Positions 1-10,023 of a DNA stretch of 64,000 bases are shown here, piece after piece. The notes below the pieces were generated by a model. That model was not told the origin of the DNA. It worked only from the letters and a program-made list of their open reading frames with translations, and did not search any database. The stretch comes from Anthoceros angustus (lineage: Eukaryota; Streptophyta; Anthocerotopsida; Anthocerotales; Anthocerotaceae): positions 395,086 through 459,085 of the forward strand of contig MU008149.1 in NCBI GenBank assembly GCA_010909165.1, read 5' to 3'. Made by a program: the position numbers and the translations under genes. Positions within the stretch are counted from its first letter, which is position 1; every line of letters starts with the position of its first letter.

Positions 1-3000
1 TGACAAAGGAAGACTTCCTCTGCCGGCCCGCAGCTAGCAGCAAAAGAGCCTCCCGCTCCCGCCGAGTCTCTCTCGCTTCTCGTACCTGCTCCACATCAAT
101 GTTGAAAGCTGCTGCAGCCACCTCCTCCGGGAGCCTCCTCAACACGGAGGTCCTGCCTGCAAGAGCCTCAACAAGCACTACAACAAAATGCTTGGATTTA
201 TGACGGGCTCGTAATGACGGGTTTCCAGTTGCATTGCTATTGGGGCTTAAAAACCACGGCGCGGCAGATGTATGACGGTTTGGGTTGCACGTCATTGTGC
301 CTGAATGACGGATAGCCAGCCCATCTTTTTCCATGTCATACCCTCGCAGCCCGGTGCCATGGTTGGCCCCAACAGGTCCGGAAGACCTTGCGGTTGACCG
401 CTTCACCGGTTCAGATGCTCACGGCGCATTCCAATCCCCCGCCCCCCCCGCCCCCCATCCGTCCATGCCGTGGCATCTGGATAGCCCAAAAGAGTGCGGC
501 ATCGGACGCGGGGTTTGTCAGAGCATGCTGGTAAAGTCCGTTGAACGGCACTCCGTGCCGTTCAACGGAATGGATGAGAATGACAGACGGCCTTCCGTTG
601 GATTCACGACAATGCCGTGTCCCGGGCTACGGATAAAACCGTAAGGTCCTTCACCGCTTCGCTGTTCGGCCGCCCCTCCCTTTTCGCACATCGCAATGGA
701 TGCTCCACGCAACAACCGCCAGATCCCAAGGATTCTCTGCGCTTGCCCAGGCTGCGCCGGTAGCACCCGCGCCATCCGGGCAGACATTGCGGCCCGCCAT
801 GAACGCTCTTGGGCGCGGCTTCTTGCCGAGGTATCGTTTTCCTTTTCCGCCCTACCCCACGCGTACCACCCCACCCAGCGATGGAACCTAACCGCGTATT
901 GTTTTTTGACAGGCCCGAGCCGACGACCAAGGCCATGAAACTGCCCCGGAATTGGACCTTCCCAACCCGGAGCCGGCGCCGATTCCCCGAGACCAAGCAA
1001 GGGCCATTCATCCAGAACGGGCCGGCATGCCACAGTCGCCGCCATCATCGCCTAGGTCTGACTTTCCAATGGCCGACGACCCCCCAGTGGCCGCCACAGA
1101 ACACATGGCCAACACAATGCAGGAATTGAGAGAGGCGATGGGGGGTGCCGCATGTGACAACCTACGCAAGGCTGCCACAATGCCTATGTGGACAGTCGAG
1201 GAGCCCGAACGGGCTTCCCACACACGGCTGTCTGGGGTTCTTGCATTACTGGCCATCCAGGACCGGTTCAGAATCTCCGACGCGGGCATTAATGCTATTT
1301 TCAGCCTCTTGGCGTCGGACTTCCTCCCCAAGCGCAACACAGTCCCCCGCTCCAGGTCGGAAGTCAAATCAATGCTCCTGCGCGTAGGTCAGAAATGCAT
1401 CCGCATTGATGCGTGTGTAGGTGATCGCATCATCGCTGGGGCCCCGCCAAGAAACCGTCTCATGAGTTCTCAAGAGCCCAGTTCCGGCCGGCAGGTCACG
1501 ATCTGGAAAACGATGTTTTACTTCCCAATTGTTGATCGACTAAGACGGATGTTTGCGTGCTTGTCCACCGCGGGGCAGCTCACATGGTGGAAAAAGCACC
1601 GCAGCACAGATGGGCTGCTACGTATAATGAGCGACACCCCCGCTTGGAGACAATTGGATGCAGTGGACGGATTCGGAGAGGAGGACAAGAATATTCGTCT
1701 GGGCCTAGCAACTGACGGCTTCAACCCCAGTGGCCACCGTTCATCGGCTTATACCATATGGCCGGTTCTCCTCCTCATCCATAACCTGCCTCCATGGGTA
1801 GCAACCAAACGCCAACGTATCCTCATGCCCATCATTATTCCTGGCCCGAAGCAAGTGAAGAACATGGATGTATATATGGCCCCCATGCTCGAGGAACTGC
1901 CGACGTTGTGGACGGGTGTCCCGGCAGCTGACCTTTCCAAACCGGTGGATGACCCAGCTCATTTGTTCACCCTCCGCGCTGCCATTCTACATGCAACTTG
2001 CGACTACCCGGGGTTGGGAGCACTATTTGGGCTACAAGTACGGGGCTACTTGTGCTGCATTGATTGTGGGCACCAGTTAGGCCCCCGCTGGTCCAATGCT
2101 CTTGACAAAGTTGTTGTCGAGGGTCACCGGCATTGGTGTGTAGCTGGAAATGACCCGCGGAGGAAGAGCACATTGAGTCCTTCAACAACCTTCCGGAACG
2201 ACGACCACCTCCGCTCCAACAGTCCGTGCAGGATATAGCAGCACAGATGGAAGCATGGGTGAACGCCACCCCTGTTGAGAGGAGCAGCAGTAGGCCGTGG
2301 GCCGTGAAGCGCCAGTCCGCCATTCTTTTCAACCTGCCATACTTACTCCGCAAAACCGGGAGGAAGCGGAAAGAGGAAGGATCCATTTGACGAGGCCGGT
2401 GCTAGAGGAAGGGGAAGCAATCGATGTAGCGGCATCAGAGTGTGGCAAGGAGCAATGAGGATGTAACGGGGGGTTAGAGACCCCGCCAGGTTGAATGTGT
2501 GGGCGTTTTTGGGATGACCTGTATCTGGCAAGCCGAGTCGGAATGTGTCGGAGCATGCTGACTGGCAGCAGACGAACTGCATAGGCTCTGTTTTGTTTAA
2601 CGGAGACGCACCAGACACCAATCATGCATAACAGTAATATAATCGTTTTTGCCCGATTTAGGCTTGCATCAACGTTATTCAAATCGGGCGGTAGGGCAGA
2701 TGCTCCCGCAAATGAATGACCCGTGGCGGGTAACGCTGGACCCGTGCGCTGAGCTGGTTCGATATGCATCACCAGGCGTATCAAATGTCAGAGCATGTGG
2801 GCTGGCTCGGAGGACGAATCAGGGAACAAGGGTACGGCAGACGGCCGCAGCCAGGGTCGACCGATAGCTCCCAATGGACGAACAGCGGTGATGGACGGAC
2901 GGGGACGGACGCCGCTCTGGAGCGTCCAACCGGCGTCCAGACGGCCTTCGGCATCGTCCGCAAGAGAGGAGGGGGCCCACCGGAGGTCGGTCATGTCGGA

Positions 3001-6000
3001 ACCGGTCCGCGAGGACAGCGGAAGAAGTCCGGTTAGCCCAGCGTTATTGAGGGACCCCGTTCGAGTGGCGTCATTCATTTCGCGAGCACGTTCTTTCAAT
3101 GACTAGTATTATGACAGAAACCCATCCCACCCTCCGTGTCATTAGCAAGCCCGAATCGTGTTTGTCTCATCCATGTCCGCGTCATAAAACTAGACGTTGT
3201 GTTGTAGTGAAGGGGCCTGCAAATGCAAAAGTTCACTCAGATGACGAGATCACCAGATACGATCAGCCTCATCATTGTGCTAGCTAATTGTATAAACAGA
3301 GTCTGAGTACGTACTGGTCGGTGGTGTCGAAGCTGATCCATTCCAAGCCTTCATCGCCAGCCTGAACGCCGTGGGCATGGAAACGGGGAACCACGTATGC
3401 GTCACCTTCCCTCACTTCCCTATCCACAAGCTGCTCCCCGTTATTGCTGACGATCTGCAGATTAGCGCTGCCCCTCAGGATGTGCACGATTTCATGTCCC
3501 GTGGGTGACCACTGTGGAGCCACGATCGCGTTCTGCACAGGCCAGAAGACATGACTGTTGAAGACCCAGCTGACCAGCTTGAATAGTTCATACCACTCAT
3601 CGAACAGATACACCCGACCATCATCCCTTCTCAACCGTCGCACCTCCTCACTCACCTGCACCTACACATGCTCACAAGACTTAGCATACATGACAACAAG
3701 AGTAACGTTGAGATGAAATCTGACTGATCTGTAACAAGGAAAACTATTGTCGTACCTTTGTGCATTTCCTTATGGTATCAGAGCATCAGGATCAGACATG
3801 CCACTGAAAGGGTCACCTCATGGCTCGTGGCAGGGGAGCCCGTCCATGGGCAAGACCGGCGCATGAGGAACACCGGTCTCCCTAACTACCTTATTCCCCT
3901 AACGGTGCTCTACGCTGCGAATGTAGACCCGTGAAGAGAATCGAACAAGTAGCCACAAATCGAACCAGCAAACCCCTACCTTCGACAACGCGTCTTTGAG
4001 GAAGCTCTACCGGATTGAAGATAAGGTCCATGTTGAGACCCGCTGCGCAGCTTCCTTGGCATCATTTTGAGAGGCGTAAAGGACCTCCTCCAGCGTGTGA
4101 GGTCCCAATCCCAATCCATCGTTGTCATCCGGTCTGAGTAAACCCTAACCATGTCCACCGGAGGAGGCGCCCGTGGTGGAAACCGCCGGTAGTCGGCTGT
4201 GGCGGGGCGCTGCCGGAGGTGCAAATCTTGCGGTGGTGCAATGCGATTCGCGGTGGTGCGGCAGCAAACCCTATCGCCCCACACTATGCTAACCTCCGCA
4301 TAGAAATAAAGGAAAAGAATAGATTCACGGGTGTAGACTACGATGTCTGGGCTAATCGGATGCAGGGACATCTTGAAGACGCAGACCTATGGACAATAGT
4401 CAATGGGTCGGTGCCCTGCCCTGCAAATGGAACCCCAAACTATGATCAGTGGATAAAATCCGACAGACGAGCCGCAATCTGCTAATTGCCGGCCTCGACA
4501 AAAATATGGTTCACCACACCTTCGGTGCCTCAACGGCACAAACCATCTGGGAACGCTTCACTCAAATGTTCGAAGCCACCGACGCCCAACACTCCGCCCA
4601 CTGCCGTAAGGAACTTCCACAACCTTAAATATAAGGACGGGGAAAGTATCCAGGCACACCTTAGCATCTTCCGCACATTGAGAGCAAGACGCCTCCTGGG
4701 ACTACCTATGAGGATCAGCGCCATAGCCTCCTGACCACATTTCTGACATTTGTGGCAACCCAGAATGCTCTCATGAAGCAGTCTGCACACGCGAAGAAGC
4801 TTAAGCTAGGAGAACTCATGACCCTCTCGGAGGTCATTGCTGCAATAATTGAGGAGGACTCTGCTAGGGGTCCTTCAAAGAGTGTAGCCCCTGCACAAGC
4901 TCTCTTCACCTCACGTTCTAATGGACAGAGACAGACACGAAACAAGAATTGGCAAAGCAGGAAGGGAGGGGAAGGTTCTTCCCAATCAGGCCCTGCCAAC
5001 CCCCATCGTAAGGGGAACTGTAATTGGTGCAGGAAGTTGGGGCACTATGTGCGAGAGTGCTGCAGCAAGCAAGTCGGTGAACCAAGGAAACAAGGTTCCC
5101 CAAGTGCTCACCTTACACAGAGACCGCCAACAATTCTGATCACCACGCTGACCACCACCACTAGAAGCTGCTCCTCCTGGTACTTGGACAGCGGTGCGTC
5201 AGCTCATTGACATTTTACATGGATAGATGCAAATCAATTAGATTAATAATTACATTATGTATAAAGAAGAAGTACTTACTATATGTGTGTTCAGACAAAC
5301 CTAGAGCTAACTTAACTTGTAGTGAACGGGTGTGACTATACGAAACAACGTAACCCTAGCGAAGAGGTAAGTCTCTTAAGCTACGTACACACTATTTAAT
5401 ATCTGGATATATCTTGACCCAATCTCATGAGGCTAACATAAATACTTCCTTTACTCCCAATTGTTGGATCATGACGATTTGGACGTCTCCTCTTCGTCTT
5501 CTCCTCCGCGGGTAGCATATGAGACTGTGAAATCAGCTGAGCGTGAAGCCCACCTGTCGGTGTGTACTGGACTACGCCCGCACCTCTAATTCTTTAGAAA
5601 CGCGATGGAGCGTATCTGTGAAACTTTGGAGAGGTGCGCGGCGCTCATTATAGCATTCCTTTATGCTTTGAGTCTTTTATTCTGCAAGCTGCTGGGGCAT
5701 AAGATCAGTAGGCTCAGCATGGCGTTCTCTTCAGATGAGTCCGGCTCCTCTCCTACTAAGTGCCGTGTGTATCATCGCGATAGCTTAGGCAGGTTTGTCA
5801 GTACTCCTGCTAGAACAGCTGCCTCCACTCCGCGTCAAAGACAAGCAGAGATGCCAGCTCCTGCTGCGAGAGGTGGAGGGCGGCCAAGAGGAAGGCCTCG
5901 CGGGACTACTAAGGCTTTTCTGGAGCAGAGGCGCCTGGGGACAGTATCCTCTCATAAGAATGTCGGTTCTTCTAGCATGGCATCCCCTTGCAGGACTGCC

Positions 6001-9000
6001 ACGCCTGAGGAACACATGTTCACCAGAGACGCCAGTGATAAAATTCGCTTCAAAGCAGGTGAGTTTGAATACGCCGAATCTGACTACCGCCCAGCTGTGC
6101 CGCTTAAGTTTCCTGTGCCAGCAGACTCTGATGATGAGACAAAGATTGTGAGCCTTGGCTCCATCGCCATTCCATGCACTCCTTTGTGGTACAAGTGTCT
6201 GTATACCCGACTGAGGATGGTTCGTGTGAGGGTTGAGCACTGCCGTGAATACGAGAGGCATGTCGTCAGCTACTACCGTGAGTACCACACCGTAATATGT
6301 CAACATCCCAGTTTGTTCTTTCCACTTTCCTAATTGCTCCCACTTGCTGTGCAGGTTCTGAGGCCAGACTTGAAGATGAGCATAGCTTGGAAACTAAAGA
6401 GCATATCTCTTATTCAGAGCCCAGGAAGGAGGCAGAAGGGAAGTTGGAAGCCGCCCTAGCAAGGGTAGGGGCGAAGCTGACAGGGGCAGGCGGCATCTCA
6501 GCAAGGCCCAGCGAGACCTTGAAGACGAGAAGGACCTCCTACGAAAGAAGTTAGTTGCCATGGAGCAACGGAGGAGCATTACAAGGGAAAGTACGTGACT
6601 TGGTGAAAGAACGACAAGGATGGGACAATGTGACCAAGGGTCACAAAGAGGAGCTTCGACACGAGAGAACTTTTGGAGCAACAACGAAGAAGGCCGACGA
6701 CCTTACCCACGCCTATGAGACAGAGGCAAGGAACTGCCGGAAGGAAGTTTTGATGGCCCAACGATCTTTGGAGGGTCTTCAGGTCATTCGAGGAAGCGGA
6801 GGTAGCCATAGTGAAACACATGGCAATGGAAGCCATGGAGAAAGATAAGGAGATTGGGAGATTAGCCCTGGAGTTGGAGGGAGCGATAGTGGAGAAAGAG
6901 GCCGCATTGGTAGGAGTGGCACAACAGGCCAGGTGGGACGAGTGTGTCATCCCGCTAAGGGTCCGCATCATGGACGCACAAAAGAAGGAGAGTGGTAGGG
7001 TTTAGGGTTTAGGGTTTATGGTCACCAGGCGCTACCAGGCAGAGTCATGGTAAAGACTCCCTGGAGGTGGATAAGGCTAAGCGACCCGTCGAGGGGGAAG
7101 ACATTGAAGGCAAGGCGAACAAAAGCGTGACGTGGGGACGTCGGTGGGACCTTTTCAAGAGGACGTTTGTCCCAAGTGGTGCACACCTTGGGAAGTGTGA
7201 GTATTTAAGAGTGGCGGCGATAGACTAGGATATTCCGGTCAAGGTGAGTCAATGGTGAGAGGATAAGCGGAAGGGGTGACAAGAGTCCTATTGTTGGACT
7301 TGGCAAGTCGCCTAGCATTAAAGCGCACGAGTGACTAGTCGACTCCCCACCTATAAAAGGGAGGGTGGGAGAATGAATAAACACCGGACCTTGCTTTGCT
7401 ATGCATTCTTCGCCTCCCGCATTCCTTTGTGTCTGTGGCCGTCGTCAGCGGCGAAGGGTGAGGTTCGGTCGGAGGCCCTCGCGGCGGGTTCGCTCGACGC
7501 AGGCCCCTCCTCTCGTGAAAGATTGTTGTTGGATGTGCTTTGTGCTGCTGTGGGTTGGCCACTTGCAGGGTGACTAGCGCTCGACTACGCTCGCGCCAGG
7601 TGTTCGTGCACGGCAATCGGCCCGGGAGAAATACCCAGCTAGTCGCCACCCCAGGCAGATGTGCCGCAAGGGAGGCGTGCAAACTGGTGAACGTTACGAG
7701 TAGAGTTAGATTTAGGGATCGAATGAAGTGGGCTTGAATGGGATTGTTCGCGAGTTATGTTTATGTTGAGAGTAAATTGATCGGTTGCGGGTGTGTCGTT
7801 GTAGAGTGAATTGATCGGTTGCGGGTGTGTCGTTGTAGAGTGAATTGATCGTTGTAGTTGGCATAGGAGAGTGTTGAGAAGTAAGGAATCCTGGAAGGCG
7901 TGGAGCGGGGGCCGATAACCCAAAACGCACACGTCATGCAGCGAGGACAAGTAGACCGGGGCGGGAGTATGAGAACGAGAGAGTGAGAGGAACGACTCGC
8001 AAACAATCCGAACCAAATCTCTTGGGATCGAACCTACGTATTCAACGACCGTGGGATAAGTGTGGCCACCGAGGCGAGTTCCGGGTGACCGGGGCTAACC
8101 TACCACAGAGAGTGAGTATGGAGCATTGTCAAAGGCAGGAAGAGAGGTCATTCATTGTAGACAGATCCTTAAGGATCTCGACTATGATCAGTCCGACCCT
8201 ACCATCCTACACTGTGATAACACAGCTGCGATATCTTTGACAGAGGGTGACAGATTCCATGCTAGAACCAAGCATATAGAAGTAGCCTATCACTTCATCA
8301 GGCACTTGGTAGCCAAGAGCATTGTAAAAATGGTCTATGTCCCCACAGAGTCCAACCTCGCAGACATGCTCACAAAGTCAGTACCTAGGATCCGTCATTA
8401 ATCACTTACAACATCCCTAGGACTGGTGGACACTGCAAGCAAGGAACATTCATGAGATGAGATGGCTTGAAGGCGGGCGAGTGTTGAAGACCTGACAGCT
8501 TGAATACCATACCACTCATCGAATGTAGACACACCACGGCCGGCTTGAGCAGTTCATACCACTCATCGAATGACACACCACGGCCGGCTTGAGCAGTTCA
8601 TACCACTCATCGAACAGACACACCCTGACCAGCTTGAACAGTTCATACCACTCATCGAACAGACACACCCAACCATCATCCCTGCTCAACCGTCGTACCT
8701 CCTCACTCACCTGCACCTACACATGCTCACAAGACTTAGCATACATGAGAGCAAGAGTAACGATGAGATGAAATCTGACTGATCTGTAACAAAGAAAACT
8801 ACTGATATGTAACAAAGAAAACTACTGTCGTACCTTTGTGCATTTCCTTAACGACACGATCTCGTCATGAGTGAGAGAGCTCGAGAGTACTGCAGCTGGA
8901 AAGCATTCATGGATGGGTTATGAGCCTGAGGTATACGCTCTCGAGACGGCCGTATGTCAGTCCCAGGTCCACAGCCTTGAGGATAGGCAGCTTGAACCTG

Positions 9001-10023
9001 TTCACGCTGTTGTACAAACCAGCGTCGCGGACGCGAACATCAGCGGATCCTTCGCGAACGTTGTACACGAACTCCCCGTTAGCAAGGTACTCGCGGAGAT
9101 CGGGGTCGGCCCGCTCGGCAGATCGTGCGTCGCTGCGGCCCTCTTCCCTGTTGGCCGATTCCGGGACCCTGATCTCACGCTCCACCAGCACAATACCAGC
9201 GCCCCTCTGGCTCTCCAAGAGTTCGTCCACTCGGCTCTCGTCTAGGTCCCAGGCATCAGCCAGGAATTCCCTCCTGAAGCCGTGGAGGATTCCTCTGAAT
9301 TCCTCCTGCCCACGCTCCTCACGCGCATGGCCCCGTTCCCGCCTGCTACCGTCGCTTCCGCTTCCGCCGCCGATCAGATGGAACGCCTGCAACAAGACTT
9401 GATGAGATGACAAATGCGCTGAGTTTGTGGACTTGAGGCAGCTTGCGTCCACTTACAGTGAAGACACCGTCCTGTGAAGCAGATATGTCCGCGATGCCCA
9501 GGATGCGGAGTTCTTCCTTCCCACTGTTGTACCACCAGCCAGCGACTCCTCGGGGGAAGGCAACGACATCGCCACGCCTCACACGCCGAACTCCAGATAA
9601 CTCACCCAAGGAGTAGCCGCTCAGAATCCCCACAATGCCCTTTCCTGCGCCAGCAGCGACAGTTGCAGGCAGCATTGTCAAACCAACGTGCTCGTGCTGC
9701 AGGAGCATTGATCGAGACGAGATCAATGCATCACATTACCACAAGGCAGGAGTTTCCTCACACCCACCTTCCTCAACGTATCCGATGGCAGCGGAATCAG
9801 CGTAGCGGGGCAGGAGCAGGCCGCGCTGCCTGAGAGTGACCCTGGCTCCTGCAACATTGGCGTCTCTCAGGGCCCGAAGGTCCCACTGTTCCAGCCGTCC
9901 TCCGTCTGTCCGGAGGATCTCTTGCGGCTCTTGAAGCTGCAGCTCCTCACGCTCAGCGCTCGCCAAGGATGCCACCAGGAGCAGGCCCAAGACCAAAGCC
10001 AAAGCTGAAGCTGAGCGACCCAT
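1..10023 (-). CDS. 11S globulin (legumin)-like storage protein, split by two transposons, 3' end beyond window
   Basis: Bicupin storage protein of the 11S/legumin family, normally secreted to protein storage vacuoles. Exons read on the minus strand: 10023-9768, 9696-9457, 9386-8937, 3532-3315, and exon 5 as 3216-3210 plus 172-1. Exon 1 starts MGRSASALALVLGLLL, a clear signal peptide, and holds the first cupin start (GLLLPRYADSA). Exon 3 carries the Asn-Gly pair (LANGEFVY) at the place where legumins are cut, followed by the second cupin start. Exon 4 has NAIVAPQWSPTGHEIVHILRG and exon 5 the family signature LAGRTSVLRRLPEEVAAAAF. Introns 2-4 are GT-AG and in phase once the transposons are removed. 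Exon 1 ends in phase 1 (GAAG/gtgggt) but exon 2 is read from phase 0, so that join is out of frame unless a weak upstream donor (TAC/gttgag) is used. The CACTA element in exon 5 breaks the coding sequence. Probably non-functional, although splicing across the insert cannot be excluded. Confidence 0.85.
538..568. repeat. Perfect 14-bp inverted repeat inside the CACTA element
   Basis: Arms CCGTTGAACGGCAC (538-551) and its exact complement (555-568) are separated by three bases. Just before it, GTCAGAGCATGCTG (517-530) recurs in variant form at about 2548 and 2787 near the other end. These look like subterminal repeats of the transposon rather than host sequence. Confidence 0.7.
1027..2238 (+). 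CDS. TNP2-type transposase of the CACTA element (partial)
   Basis: The open frame runs from 952. The first ATG is at 1027 and gives about 403 residues. The stretch LGLATDGFNPSGHRSSAYTI, followed by WPVLLLIHNLPPW and IIIPGPKQVKNMDVYMAPML, is the diagnostic core of transposase family tnp2 from En/Spm elements. It continues with ELPTLWTGV and FTLRAAILHATCDYPGLGALFG, then a Cys pair (YLCCIDCG) where other members have a zinc-binding cluster. TNP2 cuts at the CACTA termini. Full-length proteins are usually about twice this size and here the C-terminal half is missing, so the copy is likely inactive. Downstream sequence (2240-3100) shows no further recognisable domain. Confidence 0.85.
   Translation: MPQSPPSSPRSDFPMADDPPVAATEHMANTMQELREAMGGAACDNLRKAATMPMWTVEEPERASHTRLSGVLALLAIQDRFRISDAGINAIFSLLASDFLPKRNTVPRSRSEVKSMLLRVGQKCIRIDACVGDRIIAGAPPRNRLMSSQEPSSGRQVTIWKTMFYFPIVDRLRRMFACLSTAGQLTWWKKHRSTDGLLRIMSDTPAWRQLDAVDGFGEEDKNIRLGLATDGFNPSGHRSSAYTIWPVLLLIHNLPPWVATKRQRILMPIIIPGPKQVKNMDVYMAPMLEELPTLWTGVPAADLSKPVDDPAHLFTLRAAILHATCDYPGLGALFGLQVRGYLCCIDCGHQLGPRWSNALDKVVVEGHRHWCVAGNDPRRKSTLSPSTTFRNDDHLRSNSPCRI
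3556..3772 (+). repeat. 5' LTR of the first copia element
   Basis: It is 217 bp, starts TGTTGAAGACC and ends immediately before the primer-binding site. On the minus strand it can be read through as an open frame joined to globulin exon 4, but that reading is not supported by the protein family (see rejected items). Confidence 0.75.
3773..3784 (+). promoter_or_regulatory. Primer-binding site of the first copia element
   Basis: TGGTATCAGAGC matches the 3' end complement of plant initiator methionine tRNA, the usual primer of Ty1/copia elements. It abuts the 5' LTR. Confidence 0.9.
4151..5210 (+). pseudogene. Copia gag and start of protease, frameshifted
   Basis: An ATG at 4151 opens a Gly-rich start that soon shifts frame. 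The frame from 4219 then gives FTGVDYDVWANRMQGHLEDAD, the gag core of plant copia elements, ending in a stop at 4485. Two further frames (4486-4734 and 4752-5210) continue with ATDAQHSAHCRKELHNLKYK, LSEVIAAIIEED and a CCHC knuckle CNWCRKLGHYVREC. The end is WYLDSGASAH, the active-site region of copia aspartic protease. Normal copia polyprotein should carry on for another 900 or so residues. Here the sequence becomes unrelated straight after the protease motif. At least two frameshifts make it inactive. Confidence 0.85.
5211..5604. other. AT-rich spacer at the left edge of the foreign insert
   Basis: Copia similarity stops at about 5210. This stretch has no long open frame and no motif that I recognise. 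It leads into the AT-hook reading frame. Confidence 0.5.
5605..7005 (+). CDS. Unrecognised spliced reading frame with an AT-hook and a coiled-coil tail, inside the copia
   Basis: Exon 1 is 5605-6277 and starts MERICETLERC. Residues 14-31 form a hydrophobic stretch (LIIAFLYALSLLFCKLL). A Ser/Arg-rich segment follows, with the AT-hook GGGRPRGRPRG near residue 92, a minor-groove DNA-binding motif. A clean intron (6278 GTGAGT to 6354 GCAG) leads to exon 2, rich in Glu, Lys and Arg. The uninterrupted frame stops at 6554 (about 290 residues). After a shift near 6490 a coiled coil continues to 7005 (KEVLMAQRSLEGLQ, AMEAMEKDKEIGRLALELEG). I do not recognise the family. It could be a captured host gene or the last gene of another retroelement whose LTR lies at about 7020-8100. 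It lies where copia RT and integrase should be. Confidence 0.5.
6996..7018 (+). repeat. Three plant telomere-type TTTAGGG units
   Basis: A short run of TAGGGTTTAGGGTTTAGGGTTTA lies across the stop codon of the coiled-coil frame. It is too short for a telomere. Similar telobox runs occur in promoters and in LTRs. Confidence 0.8.
7020..8105 (+). other. LTR-like or promoter-like segment with a strong TATA box
   Basis: CCTATAAAAGGGAGG (TATA core at 7352-7359) is followed by AATAAA at about 7377, so start and end signals of a transcript lie close together, as in an LTR. No coding domain is visible on either strand. With the AT-hook frame just upstream, it may be the 3' part of a second element nested in the copia. 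I could not find its partner LTR in the window. Confidence 0.4.
7770..7858 (+). repeat. 34-bp tandem repeat, about 2.6 copies
   Basis: Units start at 7770, 7804 and 7838 with GAGTGAATTGATCGGTTGCG. The second copy is almost identical to the first and the third is cut short. Confidence 0.85.
8106..8401 (+). pseudogene. C-terminal RNase H of the first copia element
   Basis: The frame starts inside the domain with SEYGALSKAGREVIHC, then LHCDNTAAISL (the catalytic Asp region) and FHARTKHIEVAYHFIRHLV, all classic for the end of copia pol, ending at a stop at 8401. The N-terminal half of RNase H and all RT are absent, so the junction at about 8106 is the right edge of the foreign insert. Confidence 0.88.
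8482..8850 (+). repeat. 3' LTR of the first copia element, enlarged by internal tandem repeats
   Basis: It has the same ends as the 5' LTR but is 369 bp instead of 217. The extra length is about four copies of a 45-46 bp unit containing CATACCACTCATCGAA (about 8500-8675), plus a 23-bp doubling of TGTAACAAAGAAAACTAC (about 8785-8826). The two LTRs also differ at single bases, so the insertion is not recent. Confidence 0.75.

Larger units (their letters stand above)
176..3209 (+). mobile_element. Complete CACTA (En/Spm) DNA transposon in exon 5 of the globulin gene
   Basis: The left end begins CACTACAACAAAA at 176 and the right end finishes TTGTGTTGTAGTG at 3209, which are matching inverted termini of CACTA type. 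The 3-base flanks are AAG at 173-175 and AAG at 3210-3212, the expected target duplication. Subterminal copies of TGACGG (near 199, 216, 271 and 305) and reversed copies near 3140 and 3180 are typical transposase-binding repeats of the family. The inner part encodes a TNP2-type transposase. With a length of 3034 bp it is short for an autonomous member, so it is probably an internally deleted copy. The coding strand of the transposase is opposite to the host gene. Confidence 0.9.
3556..8850 (+). mobile_element. Ty1/copia LTR retrotransposon in intron 3 of the globulin gene, internally replaced
   Basis: Two related end sequences, both starting TGTTGAAGACC and both finishing GTGCATTTCCTTA, lie at 3556-3772 and 8482-8850. 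A primer-binding site follows the first directly and a purine-rich tract (GGCGGGCGAG) precedes the second. Flanks are ATGAC (3551-3555) and ACGAC (8851-8855), a 5-base target duplication with one change. Inside are gag with a zinc knuckle, the protease DSGAS motif, then about 2.9 kb of unrelated DNA, then the end of copia RNase H. Integrase and reverse transcriptase are gone. Removing the element restores a roughly 100-base GT-AG host intron between 8936 and 3533. The LTR ends are CCTTA rather than a canonical CA. Confidence 0.8.

Noticed and set aside
518-1048. Minus-strand frame of 176 codons
   Set aside because: No family features. It lies antisense to the CACTA transposase leader and begins with subterminal repeats.
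3533-3661. Open minus-strand frame that joins the copia LTR to globulin exon 4 (VSEEVRRLRRDDGRVYLF..), which would make the LTR an exon and the flanks a host duplication
   Set aside because: The same bases recur as the 3' LTR at 8482-8850, a primer site and 5-base flanks fit a normal retrotransposon, and legumins have no such 40-residue insert. The acceptor CTGTGCAG at 3533 gives the expected protein.
6996-7018. Telomere end
   Set aside because: Only three units, inside the sequence and flanked by coding-like DNA.
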